Of a DNA stretch of 64,000 bases, positions 1-9,471 are shown one piece after another; within the stretch, counting starts at the first letter, position 1, and every line of letters starts with the position of its first letter. The position numbers and the translations under genes are program-made. The stretch covers positions 1 through 64,000 of the forward strand of contig NZ_JAEPRQ010000001.1 of NCBI RefSeq assembly GCF_016629665.1. The letters are read 5' to 3'. This stretch comes from Paracoccus caeni (GTDB taxonomy: Bacteria; Pseudomonadota; Alphaproteobacteria; Rhodobacterales; Rhodobacteraceae). The notes below the pieces were generated by a model. That model did no database searches. It had not been told where the DNA came from and saw only the letters and a program-made list of their open reading frames with translations.

Positions 1-79
1 CAGAACAATACAATGATCCGCAGGCTTGCGGCCATTCGGGTGTCGGACGCCACGAATGAAGCCCTCAAAGAAGGCCCAC

Positions 80-469
80 TCATCGTCGGATATCAGGTTG
101 CGCGCCAAGCCCATCTCCCAAGTAGAGATGAGCTTGAATCATAGGACGCCTGCCAGCGGAATCCCTTTTGTCAACACAATCTACCCTGTCTGCGTTAAGT
201 TGAATATGGACGCCGGATATTTCTATCTTGCCCGAAGCATGTAGACGAATCGCACTCGCGCCGCAGACGATATCAATCCGGCTGCCGCTTTCGACAGCGG
301 TGTTGTCTGCGGCGGCTAGCAGCGTTGAACCACCTGAATTGGCCTGCAGCAGTTTTCCGGCATGAACTGACTTGTTCTTCCCAACCGTTTCTTGCGCTGA
401 ATCTTTTATGAAAGTCAGGCGCGAAGCACCTGCATCCTCAACGAGAGAAGTCTGGGCATAGATGGTCAA
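80..469 (-). CDS. Short T6SS spike-like (VgrG/DUF3540-type) remnant
   Basis: An open frame of 129 residues beginning at TTG. Its middle contains short beta-strand-like repeats (SRIDIVCGASAIRLHASG, then KIEISGVHIQLNADRV) that resemble the C-terminal beta-helix of VgrG/gpV-type spike proteins and the small DUF3540 proteins found near T6SS genes. The start has only a weak upstream GGGGA and no ATG, and no other T6SS gene is visible, so it may be a decayed fragment or the 3' part of a larger gene. What is seen is the repeat pattern; the family assignment is inference. It could also be a chance frame, although the opposite-strand frame at 26-244 looks less protein-like. Confidence 0.35.
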   Translation of the reverse strand: MTIYAQTSLVEDAGASRLTFIKDSAQETVGKNKSVHAGKLLQANSGGSTLLAAADNTAVESGSRIDIVCGASAIRLHASGKIEISGVHIQLNADRVDCVDKRDSAGRRPMIQAHLYLGDGLGAQPDIRR

Positions 470-777
470 TTCCCCGACCTAAGCGCGGAATTCATCGCTT
501 TAGTCTTACCTTAGGTCAGGACTCATATCCAATAGGTTACGGTTGCTGCGCGTGCGATGGCGGAGAGGAAGACTTGCGAACACACGAATCTCGACCGGCG
601 AGAGATATTCAAGCCACAAATCCTGGGTTTTAGCTGTTGATCGTCGGCAGATTTCTTTGTGTCATGGGTTCGTCGGGGGGTGCTCTAGTGCATCAATCAA
701 AAACGAACATTAGCGAAAATTCACGTTGACTATTCGCACCAACTGGGTTGTCTTGATTGGCGTGGAGGAATTAAAAC
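470..777 (+). promoter_or_regulatory. Upstream region of the glp operon
   Basis: There is no convincing gene in this 308-base gap. The last 100 bases before glpD are AT-richer and hold repeated CGAA/CGAAAA words (around 700-725), which could be a repressor operator. In rhizobia the equivalent operon is controlled by the DeoR-type regulator GlpR, but no glpR is present in the window. A good ribosome-binding site, GGAGG, lies at 764-768, nine bases before the GTG start of glpD, and fixes that start. Confidence 0.35.
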
Positions 778-2388
778 GTGGCGCAAAACGCGAAAGATTC
801 GGAAGTGATCGACCTCTTCATTATTGGCGGGGGCGTGAACGGTTGCGGGATTGCCCGCGATGCCGTTGGCCGTGGCCTGACCGTCACTTTGGCCGAGATG
901 AACGACTTGGCCTCGGCCACCTCATCCGCCTCGACCAAGCTGTTTCACGGCGGGCTGCGCTATCTTGAATATTTCGAATTCCGGCTGGTCCGCGAAGCGC
1001 TGATCGAGCGGGAAACCCTGCTGCGCGCCATGCCGCATATTTCATGGCCGATGCGCTTCGTGCTGCCCTATCACCCGGATATGCGGTTTGAAGGTGAAAC
1101 TCCGGCCTCGCGACTTTTGGGGCTGTTCATGCCGTGGCTAAAGGGGCGTCGCCCAGCATGGCTGATCCGGCTGGGGCTGTTTCTTTACGACCATCTGGGC
1201 GGGCGGAAAATTCTGCCGGCGACATCCTCGGTTGATCTGACCACCGATCCTGCCGGGCGGGTCTTGCAGCCGAAATACATGAAGGCATTCGAGTATTCAG
1301 ACTGCTGGGTGCAGGATTCGCGGCTGGTGGCGCTGAATGCCCGTGACGCCTCGGATCGCGGCGCTCGTATCCTTACCCGGACCCGGGTTGACTCCGCCCA
1401 TCGCGAAGCGGGGTTGTGGGTGATCGAGATGACCCATGACGATGGCCGCAGCGAAACCGTCCGCGCCCGTGGGCTAGTCAATGCGGGCGGCCCCTGGGCC
1501 GGCGAGATCATCCGTGACCGTATCCACGTCCCCTCGACCGAGGGTGTGCGTCTGGTTCGTGGCAGCCATATCGTCACCCGCCGCCTGTTCGACCACGACC
1601 GCTGCTATTTCTTTCAGGGTTCGGACGGGCGGATCATCTTTGCGATCCCCTATGAGCAGGACTTTACCCTGATCGGCACCACCGATCAGGACCACAAGGG
1701 CGATCCCGGCAATGTCACCTGCACCGATGCCGAAAAGGAATATCTTTGCGCTTTCGCCTCGCAATATTTCGCCAACCCGGTCACCCCGGACGATATCGTC
1801 TGGAGCTATTCCGGGGTGCGGCCGCTTTATGATGACGGCGCGAAATCGGCGACAGCAGCGACGCGGGAATATGTGCTGACGCTGGATGCCGCCGATGGAC
1901 AGGCGCCGCTGTTGAACGTGTTTGGCGGCAAGATCACCACCTATCGGCGTCTGGCCGAGGCTGCGCTGGCCAAGCTTGCCCCGCATTTCCCGCAAGCCTC
2001 GGGCAAATGGACGGCGGGCGTGGCGCTGCCCGGAGGGGATTTCCCGGTCGATGGGGTCGACAAGCTGAAACAGGCGCTGCTGACGGAATATCCGTTCCTG
2101 GCAGCAGCCTGGGCCGGGCGATTGGTGCGGACCTATGGCATCGATTCACGGCAGATCCTGAACGGCGCGACCAGTACCGCCGATCTGGGCCGCGATTTCG
2201 GCGCGACTTTGACCGAGGCCGAGGTAAACTGGCTGATCGCCAAGGAATTCGCGCGCACCGCCGATGATATCGTCTGGAGACGTTCGAAACTGGGACTACA
2301 CCTGACCGAGGAGCAGGTGACGACACTAAGCGACTTCATGACGGGTGCCGTTGCCGCGCATCGTCGGGAAGGCTGCGCCGCAGAATAG
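778..2388 (+). CDS. glpD: Aerobic glycerol-3-phosphate dehydrogenase
   Basis: A FAD-dependent, membrane-associated enzyme that oxidises sn-glycerol 3-phosphate to dihydroxyacetone phosphate and feeds electrons to quinone. The 536-residue product has the N-terminal dinucleotide-binding motif (IIGGGVNGCGIARDAVGRG, residues about 15-33) and the GlpD-typical SSASTKLFHGGLRYLE stretch, followed by the substrate-binding and C-terminal helical domains. Length fits the family (about 500-540). It starts with GTG behind GGAGG. It is the first gene of a glycerol operon; glpS follows after 13 bases. No glycerol kinase gene (glpK) is seen in the window, so phosphorylation of imported glycerol must be encoded elsewhere. 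Confidence 0.93.
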   Translation: MAQNAKDSEVIDLFIIGGGVNGCGIARDAVGRGLTVTLAEMNDLASATSSASTKLFHGGLRYLEYFEFRLVREALIERETLLRAMPHISWPMRFVLPYHPDMRFEGETPASRLLGLFMPWLKGRRPAWLIRLGLFLYDHLGGRKILPATSSVDLTTDPAGRVLQPKYMKAFEYSDCWVQDSRLVALNARDASDRGARILTRTRVDSAHREAGLWVIEMTHDDGRSETVRARGLVNAGGPWAGEIIRDRIHVPSTEGVRLVRGSHIVTRRLFDHDRCYFFQGSDGRIIFAIPYEQDFTLIGTTDQDHKGDPGNVTCTDAEKEYLCAFASQYFANPVTPDDIVWSYSGVRPLYDDGAKSATAATREYVLTLDAADGQAPLLNVFGGKITTYRRLAEAALAKLAPHFPQASGKWTAGVALPGGDFPVDGVDKLKQALLTEYPFLAAAWAGRLVRTYGIDSRQILNGATSTADLGRDFGATLTEAEVNWLIAKEFARTADDIVWRRSKLGLHLTEEQVTTLSDFMTGAVAAHRREGCAAE

Positions 2389-2401
2389 GGAGGAGGCCCT
2401 G

Positions 2402-3499
2402 ATGGCACTGGAACTGATCGGCGTCAGCAAAGAGGTCGGTGCGCGCACGCATATCGCGCCCACGTCGCTGGTGCTGGAAAAGGGCACGATGAACGTGCTG
2501 CTGGGCCCGACCCTGTCAGGCAAGACCAGCCTGATGCGGCTGATGGCGGGGCTGGATGTGCCGACCGCTGGGCGCATCATCTGGGACGGCAAGGACGTGA
2601 CCGGTATGCGGGTGCAAGACCGCAAGGTCGCGATGGTCTATCAGCAATTCATCAACTACCCGTCGATTTCCGTTTACGACAACATTGCCTCGCCGCTGCG
2701 GTTGCAGCGCAAATCGAAGGCAGAAATCGACAGCGCCGTCCGCGCCACCGCCGAGATGATGAAACTGACGCCGCTGTTGCAGCGCAAGCCGTTGGAACTG
2801 TCGGGCGGCCAGCAGCAGCGTTGCGCGCTGGCCCGTGCGTTGGTCAAGGGCGCCGGGCTGGTGCTGCTGGATGAGCCGCTGGCCAATCTGGACTACAAGC
2901 TGCGCGAGGAATTGCGCACCGAGATCCCGAAGATATTCGAGGCCTCCGGCGCGATCTTCGTCTATGCCACCACCGAACCGGAAGAAGCGTTGCTGCTGGG
3001 CGGCAATACCGCGACGCTGTGGGAAGGCCGGGTGACGCAATTCGGCCCGACGCCTCTGGTCTATCGCCAGCCGAAGGATGCGACGACGGCGCGGGTATTC
3101 TCGGACCCGCCGATGAATTTCCTGCCGGTCACCAAGGCCGGAGCGCGGCTGTTGTTCGGTGAGGGGCAGAATGCCCCGGCGGGCGGCACATTCGCTGGCA
3201 TTCCCGATGGCCGCTATCTGGCCGGTTTCCGCGCCAATCACATCGAAATCGCCCGCCCCGGCACGCCGGCAGGCGGCGCGCTGGAGTTTCGCTGCACACT
3301 GGCGGTCACCGAGATCACCGGGTCCGAGACCTTCGTGCATCTGGATCACGGCGGCGACCGTTGGGTGGGCCTGCTGCCGGGGGTGCAAGATTACGTGGCG
3401 GGGGATGAGCTGACAATCCGGCTGGATCCGGCCTTTGTCTATGTTTTCGGCGAGGACGGCGCATTGGTGGCATCCGCCCCCTATGCAGCCGCTGCCTGA
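2402..3499 (+). CDS. glpS: Glycerol ABC importer ATPase GlpS
   Basis: One of two different ATP-binding subunits of the glpSTPQV glycerol importer known from Rhizobium. The start is ATG 2402 behind GGGAGGAGG; an upstream in-frame extension into glpD was discarded. The 365-residue protein has Walker A (GPTLSGKT, 35-42), a canonical signature (LSGGQQQR, 133-140), Walker B (LVLLDEP, about 153-159) and a C-terminal TOBE/MalK-like regulatory half. The H-loop histidine, expected near residue 191, is replaced: the segment reads YATTEPEEA where YVTHDQTEA is usual. The partner GlpT has the H-loop but a broken signature, so the pair probably forms one consensus and one degenerate ATP site. Confidence 0.9.
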   Translation: MALELIGVSKEVGARTHIAPTSLVLEKGTMNVLLGPTLSGKTSLMRLMAGLDVPTAGRIIWDGKDVTGMRVQDRKVAMVYQQFINYPSISVYDNIASPLRLQRKSKAEIDSAVRATAEMMKLTPLLQRKPLELSGGQQQRCALARALVKGAGLVLLDEPLANLDYKLREELRTEIPKIFEASGAIFVYATTEPEEALLLGGNTATLWEGRVTQFGPTPLVYRQPKDATTARVFSDPPMNFLPVTKAGARLLFGEGQNAPAGGTFAGIPDGRYLAGFRANHIEIARPGTPAGGALEFRCTLAVTEITGSETFVHLDHGGDRWVGLLPGVQDYVAGDELTIRLDPAFVYVFGEDGALVASAPYAAAA

Positions 3500-3518
3500 C
3501 GCCGAAAGGGGGGAGATC

Positions 3519-4610
3519 ATGGCAAAAATTACCCTGTCCAACCTCGCGCATTCCTATGTGCCCCAACCAAAGGGGCCGCAGGATTTCGCGCTGAAGGAAA
3601 TGGACCATGTCTGGGAAGACGGCGCGTCTTATGCGCTGCTCGGCTCGTCCGGCTGTGGCAAGACCACGCTGCTCAACATCATCTCGGGGCTGCTCAGACC
3701 CAGTCAGGGGCGGGTGTTGTTCGGCGACCGCGACGTGACCGACGCGCCGACGGCAGAGCGTAACATCGCGCAGGTGTTCCAGTTCCCGGTGGTTTACGAC
3801 ACCATGACCGTGCGCGACAATCTGGCCTTTCCGCTGCGCAATCGCGGTATGGATGCCGATTATATCCGCCAGCGCGTGCAGGCCATCGCCCAGATGATCG
3901 GGATGGAGGCGGTGCTAGATCGCAAGGCGCGCGGGCTGACCGCCGACGCCAAGCAGAAGATCAGCCTTGGCCGTGGCATGGTCCGGCAGGATGTGAATGC
4001 GATCCTGTTCGATGAGCCGCTGACGGTGATCGATCCGCATATGAAATGGGAGCTTCGCACCCAGTTGAAATCGCTGCATCGCGAATTCAACCATACCATG
4101 ATCTATGTCACCCATGACCAGACCGAGGCGCTGACCTTCGCCGAGAAAGTCGTGGTCATGTATGATGGCCGCGTGGTCCAGATCGGCACCGCGCAGGAAT
4201 TGTTCGAGACCCCGGCCCATACCTTCGTCGGCTATTTCATCGGCTCGCCCGGCATGAACCTGCTTGACGCGCGGATCGAGGGGAACGTTGCCCATATCGA
4301 AGGCAGCGTGGTCCCGCTGGGCGCGGGCTACGGGCCGGTTTCCGGTCGCACCCAGATCGGCATTCGCCCGGAATTCGTGCGGCTGAGCGCGAGCGAGGGC
4401 CTGCCGGTCAAGCTGCGCCGGGTCGAGGATGTGGGCCGCCACAAGATCGTCCGGGCCGAGTTCTTTGGCCGCGAAATCAACATCATCGCTGATGAAGGAG
4501 CCGAGATCGGCGCGGATATGACCCGCGTGACCTTCCGCCCCGAACGGATCAGCGTCTATGCCGACGATTGGCGCGTGGCGCCCGCCGGACAATTGGGGGA
4601 GGCTGCGTGA
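3519..4610 (+). CDS. glpT: Glycerol ABC importer ATPase GlpT
   Basis: Second nucleotide-binding subunit of the glycerol importer, acting at the cytoplasmic face with GlpS and the GlpP/GlpQ permeases. The start is ATG 3519 behind AAGGGGGGAG. The 363-residue protein has Walker A (GSSGCGKT, 42-49), Walker B (ILFDEP, about 162-167) and an intact H-loop (VTHDQTEA, His199), then a TOBE-type C-terminal region. The ABC signature is not LSGGQ but LTADAKQ (140-146), so this subunit cannot supply a normal signature to the opposite site. This mirrors the missing H-loop in GlpS. Its stop codon overlaps the ATG of glpP, consistent with translational coupling. Confidence 0.9.
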   Translation: MAKITLSNLAHSYVPQPKGPQDFALKEMDHVWEDGASYALLGSSGCGKTTLLNIISGLLRPSQGRVLFGDRDVTDAPTAERNIAQVFQFPVVYDTMTVRDNLAFPLRNRGMDADYIRQRVQAIAQMIGMEAVLDRKARGLTADAKQKISLGRGMVRQDVNAILFDEPLTVIDPHMKWELRTQLKSLHREFNHTMIYVTHDQTEALTFAEKVVVMYDGRVVQIGTAQELFETPAHTFVGYFIGSPGMNLLDARIEGNVAHIEGSVVPLGAGYGPVSGRTQIGIRPEFVRLSASEGLPVKLRRVEDVGRHKIVRAEFFGREINIIADEGAEIGADMTRVTFRPERISVYADDWRVAPAGQLGEAA

Positions 4611-5481
4611 TGGATAAACCCGTCAACAACAAGGCGTGGTTTCTGGTCCTGCCGGTGCTGGTGCTGGTGGCCTTTTCGGCGGTGATCCCGCTGATGACCG
4701 TGGTAAACTATTCGGTTCAGGATACGTTCGGCAATAACGTCTTCTTCTGGGCCGGGCTGGAATGGTTTGAACAGGCACTGTCCTCGTCACGGCTGCATGA
4801 TGCGCTGCTGCGGCAGATCCTATTTTCGGTCATCATTCTGGCGATTCAGGTGCCGCTGGGCATCTTCGTGGCGCTGAACATGCCGAAACGGGGCTTCTGG
4901 GCGTCACTTTGTCTGGTGCTGATGGCGTTGCCGCTGCTGATCCCGTGGAACGTGGTCGGCACGATCTGGCAGATCTTCGGGCGGGTCGATATCGGGCTGC
5001 TGGGCTATACGCTGGACAAGCTGGGCATCAACTACAATTACACCGCCAACGCCATTGACGCCTGGGTGACGGTGATCGTCATGGATGTCTGGCACTGGAC
5101 CTCGCTTGTCGCGCTTTTATGCTATGCCGGGCTGCAATCGATCCCGGACGCCTATTATCAGGCTGCCAAGATCGATCAGGCCAGCCGCTGGAAGGTGTTC
5201 CGCTATATCGAGCTGCCGAAGATGCAGGGGGTGCTGCTGATTGCGATCCTGTTGCGCTTCATGGACAGCTTCATGATCTATACCGAACCCTTCGTCGTCA
5301 CCGGAGGCGGGCCGGGCAATGCCACCACCTTCCTGTCGATCGATCTGGTGAAAATGGCGATCGGACAGTTCGATCTTGGGCCTGCCGCCGCGTTTTCGAT
5401 CATGTACTTCCTGGTCATCATGCTGATTTCATGGGTGTTCTACACCGTTATGACCAATCTGGACAAACGGGAGGAGATGCA

Positions 5482-5485
<4 letters not shown>
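4610..5485 (+). CDS. glpP: Glycerol ABC importer permease GlpP
   Basis: Inner-membrane permease of the MalF type, 291 residues, with about six hydrophobic segments starting at WFLVLPVLVLVAFSAVIPL (residues 9-27). The EAA loop that contacts the ATPase is visible around YYQAAKIDQASRWKVFRYIELP (residues 181-202). It starts at ATG 4610, overlapping the glpT stop as ATGA. It ends overlapping the start of glpQ, so the four components glpT-P-Q-U are tightly packed. It forms the transmembrane channel with GlpQ for glycerol delivered by GlpV. Confidence 0.9.
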
Positions 5486-6333
<848 letters not shown>

Positions 6334-6346
6334 AGGGGGTTATGCC

Positions 6347-6625
6347 ATGAACCTGACATGGATGGCATGGACCATGCCGACCGCGATCTTCTTTCTGGTG
6401 ATCGCCGCGTTGCTGATCCTGATGACGATCCTTGCGATCCGCTACCCGGAAACGCCGCGCGTCGGCGTGTTGCGGATCGAGACGACACGCGGTGACCGCC
6501 TGTTCATCAGCCTGCTTGGCTCTGCCTTTATCTGCCTTGCATGGCTTGCCGCCTTCGGCGCCCCTCTTTGGGGGGGGCTGATCCTCTGCCTCGTCTATGC
6601 AGCCGCCGTGTTCCGGTGGGTGTGA
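6347..6625 (+). CDS. glpU: Small DUF2160 membrane protein GlpU
   Basis: A 92-residue, highly hydrophobic protein with three membrane segments (residues about 10-30, 48-66 and 67-85). It matches the small DUF2160 protein that sits between the permeases and binding protein in glycerol importer operons, called GlpU in Rhizobium. Its biochemical role is not established; a location in the inner membrane near the GlpPQ permease is likely. The start is ATG 6347, 13 bases after the glpQ stop, with AAAGGGGG upstream. Confidence 0.85.
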   Translation: MNLTWMAWTMPTAIFFLVIAALLILMTILAIRYPETPRVGVLRIETTRGDRLFISLLGSAFICLAWLAAFGAPLWGGLILCLVYAAAVFRWV

Positions 6626-6669
6626 CGGGAGACATAAACAGTCACAATGTTCTTTCAGGGAGGAGAGAC

Positions 6670-8379
6670 ATGAAACTGCGACATACTTCAACGGCCATCG
6701 CCTTGGCGCTGGCGCTGACTTCGGGACCGGTCTGGGCTGATATGGACGCTGCGAAAGCGTTCCTTGACGCCGAGATCGGCGACGTTTCGGTGCTGACCCG
6801 CGAAGAGCAGGAAGCCGAGATGCAATGGTTCATCGACGCGGCCCAGCCTTTCCAGGGGATGGAAATCAAGATCGTGTCGGAAACGATCACCACGCATGAA
6901 TATGAAAGCAAGGTGCTGGCCCCGGCCTTCACCGCGATCACCGGCATCAAGATCACCCACGACCTGATTGGGGAAGGCGATGTCGTCGAGAAGCTGCAAA
7001 CCCAGATGCAGACCGGCGAAAACGTCTATGACATGTATATCAACGATGCCGACCTGATCGGGACGCATTGGCGCTATCAGCAGGTCCGCAACATGACCGA
7101 CTGGATGGCGGGCGAGGGCGCGTCTGTCACCAACCCGAACCTTGATCTGGACGATTTCATCGGGCTTGCCTCAACGACGGCGCCCGATGGCAAGCTTTAC
7201 CAGCTTCCGGTTCAGCAATTCGCCAACCTTTACTGGTTCCGCCACGACTGGTTCACCGATCCCGAGATCATGGCCGAATTCAAGGCCGAATACGGCTATG
7301 ACCTTGGTGTGCCGGTCAACTGGTCGGCCTATGAGGACATCGCCAAGTTCTTCACCGGCAAGACCATCGACGGCGTGCAGGTCTATGGCAACATGGACTA
7401 TGGCAAGAAAGACCCCAGCCTTGGCTGGCGCTTCACCGATGCCTGGCTGTCGATGGCCGGGGCTGGCGACAAGGGTGAGCCGAACGGCTTCCCGGTCGAT
7501 GAATGGGGCATCCGCGTCAACGAAAACTATCAGCCCGTGGGTTCCTGTGTGGCGCGCGGTGGCGATACCAATGGCCCGGCTGCCGTCTATGCGATCCAGA
7601 AATATATCGACTGGCTGCAAAACTACACCCCGCCCGCCGCTGCCGGCATGACCTTCGGCGAGGCCGGTCCGGTCCCGGCGCAGGGCAATATCGCCCAGCA
7701 GATGTTCTGGTACACCGCCTTCACCGCCGACATGGTCAAAGAGGGCTTGCCGGTCATGAATGAAGACGGCACCCCGAAATGGCGCATGGCCCCGTCGCCC
7801 TATGGCGCCTATTGGGAAGAGGGGATGAAGGTCGGCTATCAGGACGTGGGTTCGGCCACGCTGATGACCTCGACCCCGGTGGACCGGGCGCAGGCGGCCT
7901 GGCTTTACGCGCAGTTCATCGTGTCGAAAACCGTCGATACCAAGAAATCGCATGTCGGCCTGACCTTCGTGCGCGACAGCTCGGTCCGGCACGAAAGCTT
8001 CACCGAGCGGGCACCGAGACTGGGCGGCTTGGTTGAGTTCTACCGTTCGCCCGATCGTACCCGCTGGTCGGATACCGGGCTGAACGTGCCCGATTATCCG
8101 CGTCTGGCGCAGCTTTGGTGGCAGAATATCGGCGATGCCTCGTCGGGTGCGAAGACCGCGCAAGAGGCGCTGGATGCGCTTTGCGAACAGCAGGAAGCGG
8201 TGCTGGACCGGCTTGAGCGTTCCGGCGTGCAAGGCGATCTTGGCCCGGTCCTGAACGAGCCGCAGGATCCGCAATACTGGTTCGACCAACCGGGCGCACC
8301 GAAACCGAAGCTGGAGAATGAAAAGCCCACTCCGGTCACGATCGCCTATGAAGAGCTGATCAAGCGCTGGCAGGAATAA
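6670..8379 (+). CDS. glpV: Glycerol-binding periplasmic protein GlpV
   Basis: Extracytoplasmic substrate-binding protein of the glycerol importer, 569 residues. It has a clear Sec signal peptide (basic MKLRH, hydrophobic core to residue about 20, cleavage near VWA-DMD). The length is well above the usual 400-450 of family 1 binding proteins, which is typical for this glycerol-binding branch. The start is ATG 6670 behind GGGAGGAGAG, discarding an upstream extension through the intergenic space. It is the last gene of the operon; a strong hairpin follows 16 bases after the stop. It captures glycerol in the periplasm and delivers it to GlpPQ. Confidence 0.9.
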   Translation: MKLRHTSTAIALALALTSGPVWADMDAAKAFLDAEIGDVSVLTREEQEAEMQWFIDAAQPFQGMEIKIVSETITTHEYESKVLAPAFTAITGIKITHDLIGEGDVVEKLQTQMQTGENVYDMYINDADLIGTHWRYQQVRNMTDWMAGEGASVTNPNLDLDDFIGLASTTAPDGKLYQLPVQQFANLYWFRHDWFTDPEIMAEFKAEYGYDLGVPVNWSAYEDIAKFFTGKTIDGVQVYGNMDYGKKDPSLGWRFTDAWLSMAGAGDKGEPNGFPVDEWGIRVNENYQPVGSCVARGGDTNGPAAVYAIQKYIDWLQNYTPPAAAGMTFGEAGPVPAQGNIAQQMFWYTAFTADMVKEGLPVMNEDGTPKWRMAPSPYGAYWEEGMKVGYQDVGSATLMTSTPVDRAQAAWLYAQFIVSKTVDTKKSHVGLTFVRDSSVRHESFTERAPRLGGLVEFYRSPDRTRWSDTGLNVPDYPRLAQLWWQNIGDASSGAKTAQEALDALCEQQEAVLDRLERSGVQGDLGPVLNEPQDPQYWFDQPGAPKPKLENEKPTPVTIAYEELIKRWQE

Positions 8380-8394
8380 GCCTGTCGATTTCGG

Positions 8395-8418
8395 GGGCGC
8401 GTCCACACGCGCCCTCGT
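8395..8418 (+). terminator. Terminator of the glp operon
   Basis: A perfect 8-bp stem (GGGCGCGT at 8395-8402 with ACGCGCCC at 8407-8414), 4-base loop, followed by TCGTCT. It sits just after the glpV stop, with nothing coding until the convergent TetR gene at 8616. Confidence 0.75.
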
Positions 8419-8615
8419 CTATGTTCCGTTGCGGGTGGACCGTATCCCGGCATTGGTTCTGCGTCGCGCAGCTTGGTGTGTTCGATCCGCTTACATGCGT
8501 CCGTTTTCATGCCGGATTTCTAAGATGGATCCCTGCTGTGACAGGTGCAAATGCTGAGCTGATCGGATGTCATTCCCTCAGATCCGTCGCGAGTTATTAT
8601 CCCTCATTCCCACCG

Positions 8616-9269
8616 TCAGCTTTCGTATCTCATCGTGGCCTCGACCGGGTAAGGAATGGTGGTGATTTCGTCCAGAATAGCCAGTGAGCCAACGATCAGC
8701 GCGCGGATGCCATTTCGATGTTCCGCGTGAATCGCGCTTGCTCCGTCGGGGCGGTCCAAGTCTTGGTTGCAGTCCATATCGATCTTGGGCAACACCGTAT
8801 CCGCCACCGCGACACAGTGAAACGCAATCGTCAACAACAGCCAACGCGACTGCGCGAAGGTGATGCCGCAGATGCGGGTCATTTCCTCCTGATGCGCCAC
8901 AATCTTATCGATCATCGCCCTTGTGATCATGTCGCCACGCAGCAGATAGGGTGCGACGCCGGGATGAGCCTCGACAAGGCTCCAGATCGATTCGGCAAAG
9001 GTCGTGAGATAGCTTTCAAGCGACCCATCTGCGGCCTTGATCGGCGGCGGAAACTGCCAGCGCAGAAATATCGCTTCTGCCACGATCTGTCGAAGCTCAT
9101 CGAGCCCAGAGATATGCTTGTAAAGCCCCATATGGCTGACCCCAAGATGTGCTGCCACGCCGATAACGGTTAGATCAGGCAGGCCGATCTTGATGCCCGC
9201 ATCGGCAATCCGTTCGCGCGTGATGGTGGGGGGGCGACCGCGCGGAGGCGCATTCTTGTCTGGAATCAC
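8616..9269 (-). CDS. TetR-family regulator of the siderophore locus
   Basis: A 217-residue protein starting at GTG. The N-terminal 60 residues form a TetR helix-turn-helix (recognition part VAAHLGVSHMGLYKHISG, about 37-54). The rest is a helical ligand-binding region. It is divergently transcribed from the TonB receptor gene, with a shared 200-base promoter region that carries a direct repeat (see the next entry). This makes local control of the siderophore uptake operon its likely job; the inducer is unknown. Iron control through Fur/RirA-type regulators could act in addition. Confidence 0.75.
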   Translation of the reverse strand: MIPDKNAPPRGRPPTITRERIADAGIKIGLPDLTVIGVAAHLGVSHMGLYKHISGLDELRQIVAEAIFLRWQFPPPIKAADGSLESYLTTFAESIWSLVEAHPGVAPYLLRGDMITRAMIDKIVAHQEEMTRICGITFAQSRWLLLTIAFHCVAVADTVLPKIDMDCNQDLDRPDGASAIHAEHRNGIRALIVGSLAILDEITTIPYPVEATMRYES

Positions 9270-9471
9270 TGGCTTTCTTTCGCGCTCTGGCTGCGGCTTA
9301 CGCGCTGCGGCGTTGTTGGTTGGTCATGAAATAAGCGTCTCTTTTTCTAACAAATCCGGCCTGTTGTCACGAGCCAGCGACAGAAGTTGACTGTTTCTGT
9401 CGATTAGTTTATCGGCATGCAACTATATTTAGTTTAGTATCATGCAACTAAATAGTGCAGGGACACTGACC
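9270..9471 (+). promoter_or_regulatory. Divergent promoter region with repeated ATGCAACTA
   Basis: The word ATGCAACTA occurs twice in direct orientation, at 9417-9425 and 9442-9450, 25 bases apart, flanking the AT-rich stretch TATTTAGTTTAGTATC. A possible -35-like TTGACT lies at about 9387-9392. The second copy of the repeat overlaps the upstream ATG at 9442; the better start of the receptor gene is ATG 9472, which has AGGGA eight to nine bases upstream. The repeats are candidate binding sites for the TetR-type regulator; this is inference. Confidence 0.5.

Noticed and set aside
5119..5481. Upstream extension of glpQ inside glpP
   Set aside because: It lies antiphase within a certain permease gene; the ATG at 5482 has a strong ribosome-binding site.
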